A stretch of DNA of 64,000 nucleotides, taken from NCBI RefSeq assembly GCF_000150275.1, contig NW_002060959.1, positions 1,085,746-1,149,745 on the forward strand. Reading direction: 5' to 3'. The notes under the pieces are model-generated. The model ran no database searches, was not told the DNA's origin, and was given only the letters and a program-made list of their open reading frames with translations. How positions within the stretch are numbered: position 1 is the first letter of the stretch; the number at the start of each line of letters is the position of its first letter. The position numbers and the translations under genes were made by a program. This DNA comes from Trichoplax adhaerens. Its lineage: Eukaryota; Placozoa; Uniplacotomia; Trichoplacea; Trichoplacidae. Below are positions 11,401-22,665 of this stretch, one piece after another.

Positions 11401-14400
11401 GAACAAGAGTTTATCATTGCTTAAAGATGATAAAATAGGTTTAAAATTGAAATTGAATCGCTGTCATCCATCAAACCATTCAATGAATTATATGGATAGC
11501 TAATGCGTCTTATTTAGCTAAAGTTGATGCTTCACTATAGAAAAAATATCTTTAAAATTCAAATGGATTATCTAATCGTTGTCATCAATTAAGCCATTCC
11601 ATTCGATATATGGATAGCTAATGCGACCCATGAATCGAAGTTTTATCACTTTCTTACTTCATTATGCAAACAATGTATTTCAAATTAAAAGTGATTGTCT
11701 AATCATTATTATCAATCAGAATATTAAATTAAATATATGGTTAGCTAATATGGCTCATTTAGCTAAACTTATTTAATTGTTGTTATCAAATCATTAGATT
11801 AACTGGCTATAGCTAATGCGACTTATACAGCTAAGCTTGATCATTTCTAAATGATGCAAAAATAGATTTGAAAGTAAAAGTTATGTTATTATCTCATCGT
11901 TGTTATCAATCAAACCATCAGATTAAATATAGAGATAACTAATTGAACTAAACTTTATCATTTCTTAATTATGGATTAAAATCTGAATATTAAAAGCGAA
12001 TATCGAATCATTTTCATCAATCAATACATGCATAGCTACTGCGGCTCACTTAGCTCAAGTTGATCATTGCTTCATTACGGTATGGAAATTATATTTTAAA
12101 ATTAAAAGGTATTATAATCGAATAGCTTGATTGATGACAACAGTTCAATAGTCATCGAATCGTTGTCTTGAATCAGGCCATTCGATTAAATGGCATGAAT
12201 AGCTAAGGAGACTCATAGAGCTAAACTTAATCATTTCCTAATTATAATAAATAAATTTAAAACTAAGAGTTCTAATCTAATCGTTGCCATTAATTAATTA
12301 AGCCATTGGATTAAATACATAGACAGCTAACTTGAATGGATCATCATTGAATACCTGTTGTTGATTTGCTCTCTGTTTAATTGCATGTAAAATGGATGGT
12401 TCGAGTTGTTTTATTTCTTTTTTAGTTTGTCCATCAACATGGTCGGATAGCTGACCGTTTGTCTTAATTTCTGAGTCTGTATGATTGCCCTAAAAGTAAG
12501 ATAAAGTAATTCTATATCGATATTTTTACTGCATCAGTAGTTAATGTATGCGTATTTCAGATAATACGTCAATCAATTTCAATCGATTGCAATTTATTTT
12601 GCAGAAGACTTTGGTCGAAATAAAATTGAAATTATTCAATGGTAAACAACATACATTCGAGAACCAGTTAAGTCGCTTAGAATGATTTCTTGCTGTTTGT
12701 GAAGAACGTGGAATTGATTCTTGATTCACTTCTTTCTCTGTATCTTCTAATCCATTATCGCTGCTTGCTCTAGAGCTACTGTTACTTTGCACTGAGCTAC
12801 CGCTACTGTGCAGTGACTGAGTTTTCTGAACTTGTGATCGTTTCGCAAGGCTTTTTGAAGCGACAGCTTTATTAGGATCAGGCAATTGGTAGAAATGGCC
12901 AGTTTTGCAGCCCTATGCAGATGATAAAAGTCATTTCTTTAAATATTAAGATTAAAAATAATGAAAATACTTTAAAATTGTATTGTCATTTTATAACAGT
13001 TGTAGAATTATCGCTTAAAGTATAAATATGAAACCCTTGATCGTTAATTCAAGAATCACGTAAAAGATCGCATTTAACCAGTTATTCATCAAATTATGCT
13101 TGACTACTTAATGATAGTAATGATAATACTTGTATTTATGTTAATGTTCAATAGTACGCTAATGTGAGAGAAAATTTTCCATTCTTATACGAATGGAATA
13201 ATTAGCGCAACTTTACAAGCTAAACTCTCTTACTCTGATATCGAGGCTTCGAAGAAATGCCTCAAATTCGATATCACAGTTTCTTAGCTTTCCCATCCAG
13301 ACCAGATCGTATTCGTTAGAAAGCTCCTTTTGCATGGAAATTTGCTCCAAGTTATCGAGCCCGGCCGATATGCATCGTGACTAATTAAAAATAGTAGAAC
13401 ATTAACATTCCTTGATAGAGCGTCTACTGAAGAGATTGCTTCAATTTTCATTATATTTATTTTTAGGATTAATTTCGAAGGCAAAAGAAGCAAATAAGTT
13501 AGTTAAACTTATGAAAAAATAGAATAATGACTGATAATTTATTGATGATTTACAATTATTAAATATGAAGGAAAATGGTGAGCATTATAACGATATTATT
13601 ATTCAACATGATGCTGGAATAGCTATTGTGAGCTATTTTGTAATATTACTAGACAAAATATTTTGAGTTCTAACCGAGAGACTATAGAATTAATCTAAGA
13701 AATACATAGCTACTAGCTATTTTTCATTTGGTAATCATAATACGCATACAATTGAAGCTGAACTAAATCTAAAGAATCAAATTGCGTATTATGATAAAAT
13801 GAGGGCATAACGAAGGAATGATAACTAGAAAATCTTGCTGACCTGAACATTGCAAGCCACCATAACACGGATTGAATTATAGAAACCTTCCTCAACAGAT
13901 GATCCAGTCACAAGAAATCCGTTATTTTGCAATACTACAATCTATTGTAGAGGAAATGGATTGAATTTTGATTTAGGTTGGTAAGCAGGACGAGTAAAAG
14001 ACAATCGCTAACTACATATACGCATATAAATAAATAATATACTTTATGTGTGCATGCTATTAATTTTAAGTATGCAATAAATGTTTGCGAGACCATAGAC
14101 AACGTAGCCGTTTCTATTACTAGTTATTATTTACACGTATACTTATAATAGCACAATATTATAGCATACTCGTGATGGTGATTGAGAGAATTCTCTGATA
14201 AATCTTTCTTTATCGTCCAAATTCGGCTTCATTGGATTATATTGAAATATATACTGTGGATAGATCTAAATAGGTAGAATCAAAAGTATTATTATGCTGA
14301 CAGAGGATAATATCATAAAATCAACAGCTACCATTTTAAATCAAACCTCAGTTGCTTCTTGACAAAGTGGTAGTAAGCCAATTCTTGTTGCGGATACCTG

Positions 14401-15742
14401 TAGGTGCAGGAGACGATGATACAAATGAATAAGTGATGGAGAAAATTAACTGCGATCAAATTCTTTCATTTCAAGACGCTAATTTATTTAATAGGGCAAG
14501 TATGCTGAAGCATGATTACTATCCAAATAGATAGATTATAATCAATAACTGGACAACTTTAATTCTATTAAGCAATTTTTATTATTTCATACAAGCGAAA
14601 AAAGCAAAATCCTTTTTCTTATTAAAGAAGGCGTTACCATTTTTTAACTAATTACGAGTTACTAATTGACTGAAAGGAGGTTAATCTGCTTGGGAAAAAT
14701 GCTTATCATCTGTTTGGAGAAGAATATGTAGGTAAAACTTACGGCAAGCGTATGTGGGGTTCTTAAATGGATTACACATCGTGTGCCGGGTTTGGCCGAA
14801 TAAACGTATTGATGAATGCTATATTGACTTTGATCGATCGTGAAGTTATGATCAAGTTGACTTGAATCTAGTAATTGTCCGTCATCGTCAATTTTTATTA
14901 GCTTTCTAGCCGATATTTCTTGATAAGATAGCCCAAAAGGATTAGCCAAATACTTGTTGTCATCGAGGTTAATACGAGCCTAATAAGCACACATAGGAGA
15001 AAAAGTGAATAGATCCATTATCATGTCTAACTTAATCTGATGAAAAAGAAGATGAAATGAAACAATTGGCTAACTATAATTCTATTTGTATGTATCATAT
15101 CTTCTACTTTGACTATTGGATATCAGTTTACACTAAAGTATATTCTCTATTAGTCACAGACTAGGGAATGGCAACATGAAAGCATGAGTATCACACACGA
15201 GTAGGATTCAAAATTAAAATTGAACTGATTAATTAGTACGATAAGACTATCCTAGTCATTAAAAATGATATTTTATTACCAAGATCAATGATCATTATTT
15301 TTCATCTATTTCTGACATGATGTAAAATAACTTGATCAGCGTGGAAATACTTTACCGTAAGAAGTGTTCCTTGCGATTGTTTCCACCCTAAGACGTCTAT
15401 TAGGCGAAAAACAGATGCTAGCTTGCGTCGTAAAATTTTCTCATTTGTCTCCAAGCCTAAGTTATTTCTACCGCTAATATCCGAAATTGGGTAAAAACGA
15501 TGGAAAGCAATAGTAGATAAATCTAATGTTGTAATTGGATTATCGGATGGTTTAGCTTTAATCGGGAAATTGGTACTACTTTTTGCATGGCTTTGGGTAA
15601 TAGTTTCTAGCTCTTGGCGAAACAGTTGGCTATCTAAGATGGTAGAGACAGGTTTTCGTTGCTTTAATCCATTAACGTCGAATTTGATATCGTCGATCAA
15701 TTGAGTTTTATGCGAACGGCGAGTTGTCTTCATCTTAAGCAA
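5483..15742 (-). CDS. ADD: Adducin-like protein, copy B, with a very long C-terminal tail
   Basis: Modelled exons (minus): 15742-15356, 14979-14743, 14397-14347, 14265-14170, 13941-13843, 13380-13234, 12912-12655, 12489-12355, 11271-10503, 10408-10356, 9256-8987, 8883-8848, 8740-8120, 8025-7615, 7480-6953, 6754-5483. All junctions are GT-AG and phase 0, except the 11271/10408 pair, which is phase 1 and matches. This gives about 1,790 residues against roughly 600-800 in vertebrate adducins. The head (exons 1-6) is the class II aldolase-like domain, with NPFGLSYQEISARKL and an IHLRTP motif. Exon 7 holds RTGY-type neck sequence ending RLNWFSN. From exon 9 on the protein is Ser/Asn/Asp-rich and probably disordered. 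It has two basic clusters (exons 11 and 15), a PIYY repeat and a 40-residue repeat. Met 15733 is an alternative start. The tail (below 9256) could be a separate gene, but continuous phase and missing promoter evidence favour one gene. Confidence 0.75.
6140..6513 (-). repeat. 120-bp (40-residue) coding tandem repeat, three copies
   Basis: The last exon of adducin B has three head-to-tail 120-bp units in frame. Each encodes 40 residues beginning PKMTGQIGASI and ending SSARPLTIS. The units are almost identical at the DNA level (a few substitutions such as E to K and N to D), which indicates recent expansion or homogenisation. The third unit on the coding strand is followed by unrelated sequence. 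Confidence 0.95.
7218..7362 (-). repeat. PIYY tyrosine repeat in the adducin B tail
   Basis: Five successive PIYY motifs with acidic or Asn-rich spacers (such as DSDPIYY, SNGDPIYY and DSNPIYY) are spaced mostly 8-10 residues apart in exon 7480-6953. At the DNA level two 24-30 nt units are nearly identical. They resemble clustered tyrosine phosphorylation sites, which is inference only. Confidence 0.85.
11430..12340. repeat. Degenerate minisatellite in an adducin B intron
   Basis: The intron between exons 12489-12355 and 11271-10503 is mostly a degenerate array with a period of about 110-120 bp. Recurring elements are a tagctaat-like block, catttagctaaac and atcgttgtcatcaat. Copies are diverged and vary in length. 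Confidence 0.75.
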
Positions 15743-16350
15743 ATAATGATATAAAGTAATTTACGCACTGTATTAATTATTTGCTCCTAAACTGCATAGC
15801 GTGAATATTTGGTCTGTAGAAATTAATCAAATATGCAATGGCTTTTAAAAGTAAAATAGTGCTCGGTGGGATAAATTGATAACAAAAAATATGCACCTAA
15901 TTGGATTCTAAACCACAGACCCTTCTGTCTCTCTGTCTTTTAATAATTAGATAATCATAGCGTACAAGAATGATTAGTTTAGTCTAGGATGTGGGAGGGG
16001 AAAAATAATATACTCAATGGCTCGAAAGCAACGTCGATGCGGGTAGCATAGGTTAAGGTTAAAATTGTATAAGGCATTTCAGAGAATTAATCCATCAACC
16101 AATTGAAGATTAACTATAAGAATGACTTGGGCACCCCGCTAGGAGAGATTAATAATGCCAATTACCGTTTTGGATTTATCATTTTATATTACTAGGACAA
16201 TATGATTGATTATTAAACAATTCTGTTTGTCTGTATTATTATGGTCACGATGTTTGTGACGCTATGTCATCAGAGACGTTAATATAATGTTTTTGTAACA
16301 TTTTATTCAAAAAGGATGAAAAGTAGGCTTTTCAATATCCACAAAATTAA
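15743..16350. other. 5' flank of adducin B
   Basis: No coding exon or RNA gene is recognised. This should hold the adducin B promoter, but I see no clear TATA or initiator to name. Confidence 0.5.
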
Positions 16351-16353
16351 GCA

Positions 16354-17686
16354 AAGTGGGATTTGTACTATTGTCATAGGCGTAACTGCATTAATTTATG
16401 GATCGTATACTATTCGGATACGAGGAATAAAGATATAAGGGGTCGGAATAAGGTTCAAGTAAGCGTAAAAGATACGCTACAAACGAGTGCAATATTTTTT
16501 TCTCTTATAGACAGAATGTAAATTTTCTTTAATCAATCATTGCTTTTAGTTAACTGTGAAATAGACGATATTAATCATACCGTAGAATGAATTAAAATAA
16601 TGCGGTATTTCCATCAACATCAAATTGATTCATTTCATTGTTTCATCTATAGTTGCAGTGACTCAACTATATAAACTACCAACTTGTTGGAATATGGATA
16701 TTGACAGATTATACAATTCCATGATTGATCATGTTGTATATATAAGATGATTTTTAAGAATTTACGATGAAGTAGAATAAGATGGATACAATGATTTTCT
16801 ATACTTTAGAGTCCTAAGTACGGTTTTATTATCTATTTATAATAAGTAATGAAAAAATAGTACAACTACCGTAAAATACTAGTAAAGCTAATTGAAGTCC
16901 AAGTCTAATCATTATTACAGTACATCAGTTTAATTTTCTTCCTGGCTTTCGTAGTTAATCAACAATCAAATCATGTTAATGTGATTGTAATTCTATTAAC
17001 TTAAAATCGTACTATATTCCGAGGAATTTCCACGGATTTCGCTGGTTATAATGAATACAATTAAATCGAGAGATTAATTAAGGCTGCATCGGCACTAGTT
17101 TCGGTCACATTCTAGCAAATTAGCAAGTCAATGATACCGAAGGTTAGACTACATAGAAACAATCAAGACATCTCTCCTGGAGATAAAAATCAACTAATCT
17201 TATTACACTAAATGAGCGTTAAATATCCGTAAATCAAGCTCCGTTATTATCTATAAAATATCATAATGCATAAGAATCGATTTCATGAAATTTATGTTGA
17301 AACTTTGACTAAATCATTACCATTAACAGGATGAAGGACAAAATGAAAGCTATTATTTATGACTGTAGTACTTTATATACTCTATAGTACCATTAATTAT
17401 TAACTAGTTGCATAGCAACCTGGATTAAACCACTAAAATCATAAAAGGTTATCATTCAGAATTCATTCTTATCTCTAGCTAGTAGGTGTCTTCTGAAAAT
17501 AGAGATTTCATTGATTATTCAATTGCCAGTTCAAAAAATTTCATGACTTGTTCTATATCGTATATTCCTAAGAATAATTTTGCCCATAAGATTACTCGCG
17601 CCCCATCCAGGATTGGGCGTAACATATAAAACCTGACGAGCAAGATATTATGCATGATAATGTGATATGTGAAAGGTGAGCTAACA
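16354..17686 (+). repeat. 1.3-kb direct duplication, copy 1
   Basis: This segment aligns collinearly with 21172-22446. Shared landmarks are aagtaagcgtaaaagatacg (16457 and 21280), gatgatttttaagaattt (about 16745 and 21556) and aacctgacga near the end (17630 and 22397). The copies differ by substitutions and small indels. No open reading frame of note is present in either copy. It may be a non-autonomous transposable element or a segmental duplication. Confidence 0.8.
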
Positions 17687-17689
17687 AAC

Positions 17690-17742
17690 AAACATCAAAC
17701 AAACATCAAACAAACATCAGACAAACATCAAACAAACATCAA
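17690..17742. repeat. 11-bp tandem repeat (acaaacatcaa type)
   Basis: About five direct units of an 11-bp aacaaacatca motif sit immediately after the end of duplication copy 1. Confidence 0.9.
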
Positions 17743-18049
17743 TTAAGCAATATGTAACTACAGCCAACAAATAAGGTCTTAAGAGCAATCAGGAAAACGA
17801 CCAAAACTTACGAAAACTTTAAGTTATTGTATCGATGCTGGCAATGTTGCCTTGTCATTAGTAGAGATATGAGAAGGGCGTAAATTATTTATCGATTATG
17901 CTATTAAGTAGATCAACGATACGTATTTGTCTACTAGGTATGGGTGGACACAGTGATTTGAATATAAGAATTTCAACTTCATAAATAATGATAAGGAGAT
18001 TCTAATTCAAACGGTACGGTCTACAGTGACAGCAATCGTCAGGCAACTC

Positions 18050-20000
18050 AGTAATCTGATTTATTTAAAGTTATAACTTTGCTAAAGAGCTTTTTAGATT
18101 GATCTCCTCGTATGAATTCTATAGTATCTCCCGTGACTTCAGGCAGACCGCCTAATTCGTTCCTTATTTCTATCATTACATCTACTACGTAATTCATTTG
18201 CGATCTAGTTAAAGCTCCATTTACAGTAAAGCATATTTAAGCATGATCTAAAATGTGAAAATGTAAGATAGAGTGACTTATGATGTCTCACTTTAAATTC
18301 CTTACAGAATCGTTATGGAGTAAATTTAACTTAATAATGGTAATATACTGTAGTGTTTATATAAAGTATGATAGGTACTTTTAGACAGCATAATTTAATA
18401 AAATATTTCATCTAATTTATTTCTCTAATAAGTATATAAAATAAATTATCAATCATTAGAGTATTTTACTTTAGTTGAATAGATGTTTGTGATTATAAAC
18501 TCTATTTTAAATAAAATTAGTTCAAATTTGCGTCGATAGCTCGAAATTAATGTAACATTTTCATGACATGGAGGGCCATTAATAAACATGGCCTAATTTT
18601 ATCGATCAATAAGTCATGTAATTGTCAATATTTGGAAAATATTTCTATTTCGAATATTTTTTATTGCTGATAATTATATGATAAGGATTACTTAGAATGA
18701 TCGCCATTGTTAATATAAATTTATCTTAGTCAAGACTAACTTTTTGGAACAGTTGGAAATCGCACACCAACACCTACTATTCCACACTCTAATTTAATAT
18801 AAAAATAAATATGAAATGAGTCAGTTAACTCTTGGAGTGGTCCAATCTGATTAGTTTCTTAAAATATTTAAATAGAGTATCGTCTCAGGATTTAATAATT
18901 ATGCTTATGCATTATTAAAGTTTTATCACACATGCTATTCGTTCATGTTAATACTTCGTAGACATAGGTGTCCTATTTGTAAATATATTTGTGGTATATA
19001 GTATCAAATCGATATAAACCCAACTTTTAAATTCGTAAATCATCAGACTATATAGGGTCTAAGCTAGAATAGTACAGAATGGCCTAAATATTTTACATTG
19101 TTATCAATATAATAGAGTAAAATATCTAGGCTACTACGTTAACAATAAATTTTCGGTGTGTGAAGATCAAAATTGCTTTCCTGGTCTATGATTGTTAAGA
19201 TATATTACACTGTAACAACGTTATACTCGTGTTCGTATTAAAAACTCACCTAATAGTCTGCCATAAATTTTTAAACAGTTTTTTTCGATCCAATAATAAT
19301 TGGGACTACACCTGCCTCCATAATACCCTATCGATTCATACAACTTCAAAAGGAGGCTTACAAACAATTGGTACCGGAATATTACAACAATTTAAACTTA
19401 CTATGAGTAGAAATGTAACATATATACGTGTAATTAAACATTACTAACAGCAATATCGAATCCTTGTGATAAAAGATTATTTTTCTTTAAATAGATGATA
19501 TTTTCCTGAAATCTTTTAGCATGTTCCGGCTCATTGCTCATAATTCTGAACGACTCATTATAGTGAAATGAAGAGATCAAGAATTAAACTTGAGTAATTA
19601 TAGAGTTATCCAATATCATGTTGAAAATGATGGCATCACAATCCTACTAATATTAGCATAACTTTATAGTATAGCAGATAAATTTCACTAACTTTCCCAA
19701 TAGCTGCACAATCGGGTACACTATGAAATGTACTCGTAAATCAATGACGGCTTGTATGACGAAGGTAAGTAATGAAATTTGCAGGTCCACACACATAGCC
19801 ACCATTACATCCAGAACCTGCTTTTCCGCATGAGCCAGTTATAATATTAGAATAATTTTTAACGCTATGGTATTCGTCTGTACCTCTGGAATAAGGAAGT
19901 CATGACAACATCATTAACAATCCACAAACCATAAGGTGTATTTTTTTAGATCATATTCTACGTTGTAATTGTGTTTCGGTATCTTGCTTTAGAACTGTTG
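18050..20000 (-). pseudogene. Decayed alpha-oxoamine synthase family gene (SPT/BioF/GCAT-like)
   Basis: Reading the minus strand downward, conserved pieces of a PLP-dependent alpha-oxoamine synthase appear in the correct order. At about 19950-19925 there is KYTLWFVD (the strand before the usual E-S-H/F loop). At 19866-19690 there is NIITGSCGKAGSGCNGGYV, the PLP-lysine GKA region and GGY motif, then LRHTSRH. At 19560-19445 comes the S-F-R-I / EHAKRFQENI helix. At 19400-19250 come IPVPIVCKPPFEVV and, in another frame, MEAGVVPII. At 18240-18050 lies a C-terminal ICFTVNGALTRSQM segment. Lesions: stop codons and a deletion after WFVD, an in-frame TGA at 19741-19743, and a frameshift between PPFEVV and MEAGVV. 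The N-terminal half is missing, cut near the AT microsatellite at 20.06 kb. Which family member it descends from is not resolved. Confidence 0.6.
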
Positions 20001-20059
20001 GTAGAAGAAAGTGTTTGATAAGAATATGCGTATATGTTATATATGGTAACAATCTATTA

Positions 20060-20086
20060 TGAATATATATATATATATATATATAT
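20060..20086. repeat. (AT)n microsatellite
   Basis: An uninterrupted AT dinucleotide run at the upstream break of the alpha-oxoamine synthase pseudogene. Confidence 0.95.
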
Positions 20087-20660
20087 GTTAGCGTATTGGG
20101 TTCAGAATCCTTTCTCTGTGTAGCGGTATATCTCTCTCTCTAGCTTGTACCCGACGGACTTGGAGCAATAAAGTCCTCTTCTCCGAGAAACAGCTCTCTC
20201 GTCTCAGTCTATAAGTAGAAAGACATATTATTACACGTTGTAGAATATCAATGTCTGCAGTATTGATTCGTACTACATAGTGTACATTATTGCACTTAGA
20301 ACTTTTAGTACTATAATATATCTGGAAATACTGTACAGTGTACAGGATTCCCCAGATAAAACCCCCGATAACTAAACGCAAATGTAATATAGCGAAAACA
20401 AAATTGGCTTTATGAAAGCTAGTTCTTCATGGAAGAGTTATTCAAGGCAATGCCTTGAATAGTAAATATGTACTGTAACGGGTTGAATTGCTAGTGCTAA
20501 ATGTACAATTGTTGGAGAGGAGTTGTACGAGAGGCAAATGTCGAAGGGAACTGTCCGGATAGCGTGATTTATGCGGCAAGGCTATAAAGAGACGTGCGGG
20601 TCCAAGTCTTCTTTTCGTAGCAGATCCTAAGTTTATGTCGTACGTAGCAAGAGTCTCAAT
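20087..20660. mobile_element. Possible LTR or retroelement fragment
   Basis: The segment begins TGTTAGCG, holds an aataaa-type signal at about 20167 and a ctctctctct tract, and is compositionally unlike its AT-rich flanks. On the minus strand it would end ...CTAACA, which resembles an LTR terminus. I see no reverse transcriptase or integrase coding sequence and cannot show target-site duplication, so this is weak. Confidence 0.25.
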
Positions 20661-21171
20661 TTTGAATTGATCGGATCATTATATGCCCGTTAATTTATTC
20701 GATTTTCGTACATCTTAGTATTAGTCTTTATACGACTTAACATCACTTGTCTACAATAGTGAATATCGACGTCATTAATGCGTATTTAAGTAACAACATG
20801 GACATGTAGATCTCCGGGATCTACAAGTCTATGGTAACAAGAAAGACTATAAAATACTTATAAGTAAAGGCTTGTAGGTTTTCTTCTAGTAATATGGAGG
20901 CTCATCAATTCCCCGGTCAATCTACTATAAGCGTACACTACCAATGAAATTGTATACCATGCTGCGCCAACCAAGGAAGCAGCATGTTAGTAACTGGATA
21001 TCCATCGTAGACAATATAGTGTTACCGTTGTAGACATGCGAAACAGTTGGAATGACCGGTAAAACAAGTAGCCTCTAGATTATTCAATTGTGAAGGACCA
21101 TTTCCTGTCCTCGTCTTTCTTTTTAGTAATCTCTGATGTGCATCTTAACAAGTACAGTACAGCAAAGGAAA
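20661..21171. other. Intergenic spacer
   Basis: No gene, RNA or repeat is recognised between the possible LTR fragment and the second duplication copy. Confidence 0.5.
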
Positions 21172-22446
21172 AGGGATTTGAACTATCATATTTATGATTA
21201 TAGGCGTAACTAAACTAGTGCATGAATCGTCTACTAATGACTATGAGGAGTAAAGATGTGAGAGATCGAGATGAAGTTAAAGTAAGCGTAAAAGATACGC
21301 TGTAAATAAGTACAATATTTTTCTCTTATTGATAGACGATGAATTGTCTGTAATCAAGCAGTATTTTTAATCAACTGTGAAATAGACGTTGTGATACCGT
21401 AGAATGAGCTAAAATAATGCGACATTTTTCATCACCATTAAATTGATTCATTATTTCAGTTGCAGCGACTAAACAATATACGTAACCTATCAACTTGTTG
21501 AAATATGAATATTGGTAGATTATACAATCGATGATTAGTAATGTTAAATATGTAAGATGATTTTTAAGAATTTGCGATAAAGTAAAATAGAAAGGGTAAA
21601 ATCATTTTCCATACATACGAGTCCTAAGTAAGTTTTTATCATCTATTTATAGATAATTAGTAGTGAAAAATAGCGCAACTACTATAAAATACTAGTAAAG
21701 CTAATTGAATTCTTAAGTCTAACCATCGTTGCGCACATCAGTTTTAGCGTATGATTATCAGTGGAAATTATTTAACTTTTCGTCACTTTGGTAGTTAATC
21801 AACAAATAGAATGAATACAATCCAGGCAAGAAAGTGATGCTGCATGAGTATTAGTTTGGGTCACATTCTAGCAAATTAGGAAGTGACCGATACCGAAGGC
21901 TAGACTACATAGAATAGTCAAGACATCTCTCCTCGAGAAAAAGATGAACTCATCTTATTGCACAAAATGAGTGTTTAATATCCGTAAATCAGGCTCCATT
22001 AGAATTATCTATAAAATATCATAATACTTCGTAATCGATTTCATAAATTTATATTGAAACTTTGACTAAATCATTGCCATCAATAGGACAAAATGGAAGC
22101 TATTATTAACGACTATACTACTTGTTATACTCTATGATTAAACCACTAACGTTACAAAAGTTTAGTATTTAGAATAAAAAGTTTTAGTTCTATCTCTAGC
22201 TAGTAAATGTCCTTATATTATGAAAATAGAAATTGAATTAATCAATCAATTACCAATTCAAAAAGAGAAAGTTTGGTTACTTGTTCTATTGCATCTACTG
22301 TACAGTATCATTTGATAATATAATAAAAACAGCAACAATCGTCAATATTGTAAGATATAGCTACTGGAGGATATTACTTCCACGATAGAGTGCATAAAAA
22401 CCTGACGAACAAGATATTATGCATGATATGAGAAAGGCGAGCTAAT
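21172..22446 (+). repeat. 1.3-kb direct duplication, copy 2
   Basis: Partner of 16354-17686 in the same orientation; the copies start about 4.8 kb apart. It ends close to the 3' flank of the minus-strand hexosaminidase. See copy 1 for shared landmarks. Confidence 0.8.
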
Positions 22447-22665
22447 AGCTACAATTAACATTGCAGCTGAATTGGTTATGCCATCAAAAGTTAATTTACT
22501 ACCCTATGGGTAGAAGATGGTTCGGTGAACATCATTATATTACTATAGAAAAGTCAGTCAATCATTGATTGGTTTTAATGACCATCATCGAATAGGAATA
22601 AGGTTAATAAAGCGGTTGATAGACCACACGCAAATTGTATTTTGCGTTCATTGGATTAGATAAGG

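Noticed and set aside
19229-19447. 72-codon plus-strand open frame
   Set aside because: It is the antisense shadow of the alpha-oxoamine synthase pseudogene.
19445-19870. Papain-type cysteine protease (GCNGG motif and an I29-like helix)
   Set aside because: The order of the pieces is wrong for a protease, while both fit an alpha-oxoamine synthase in the correct order.
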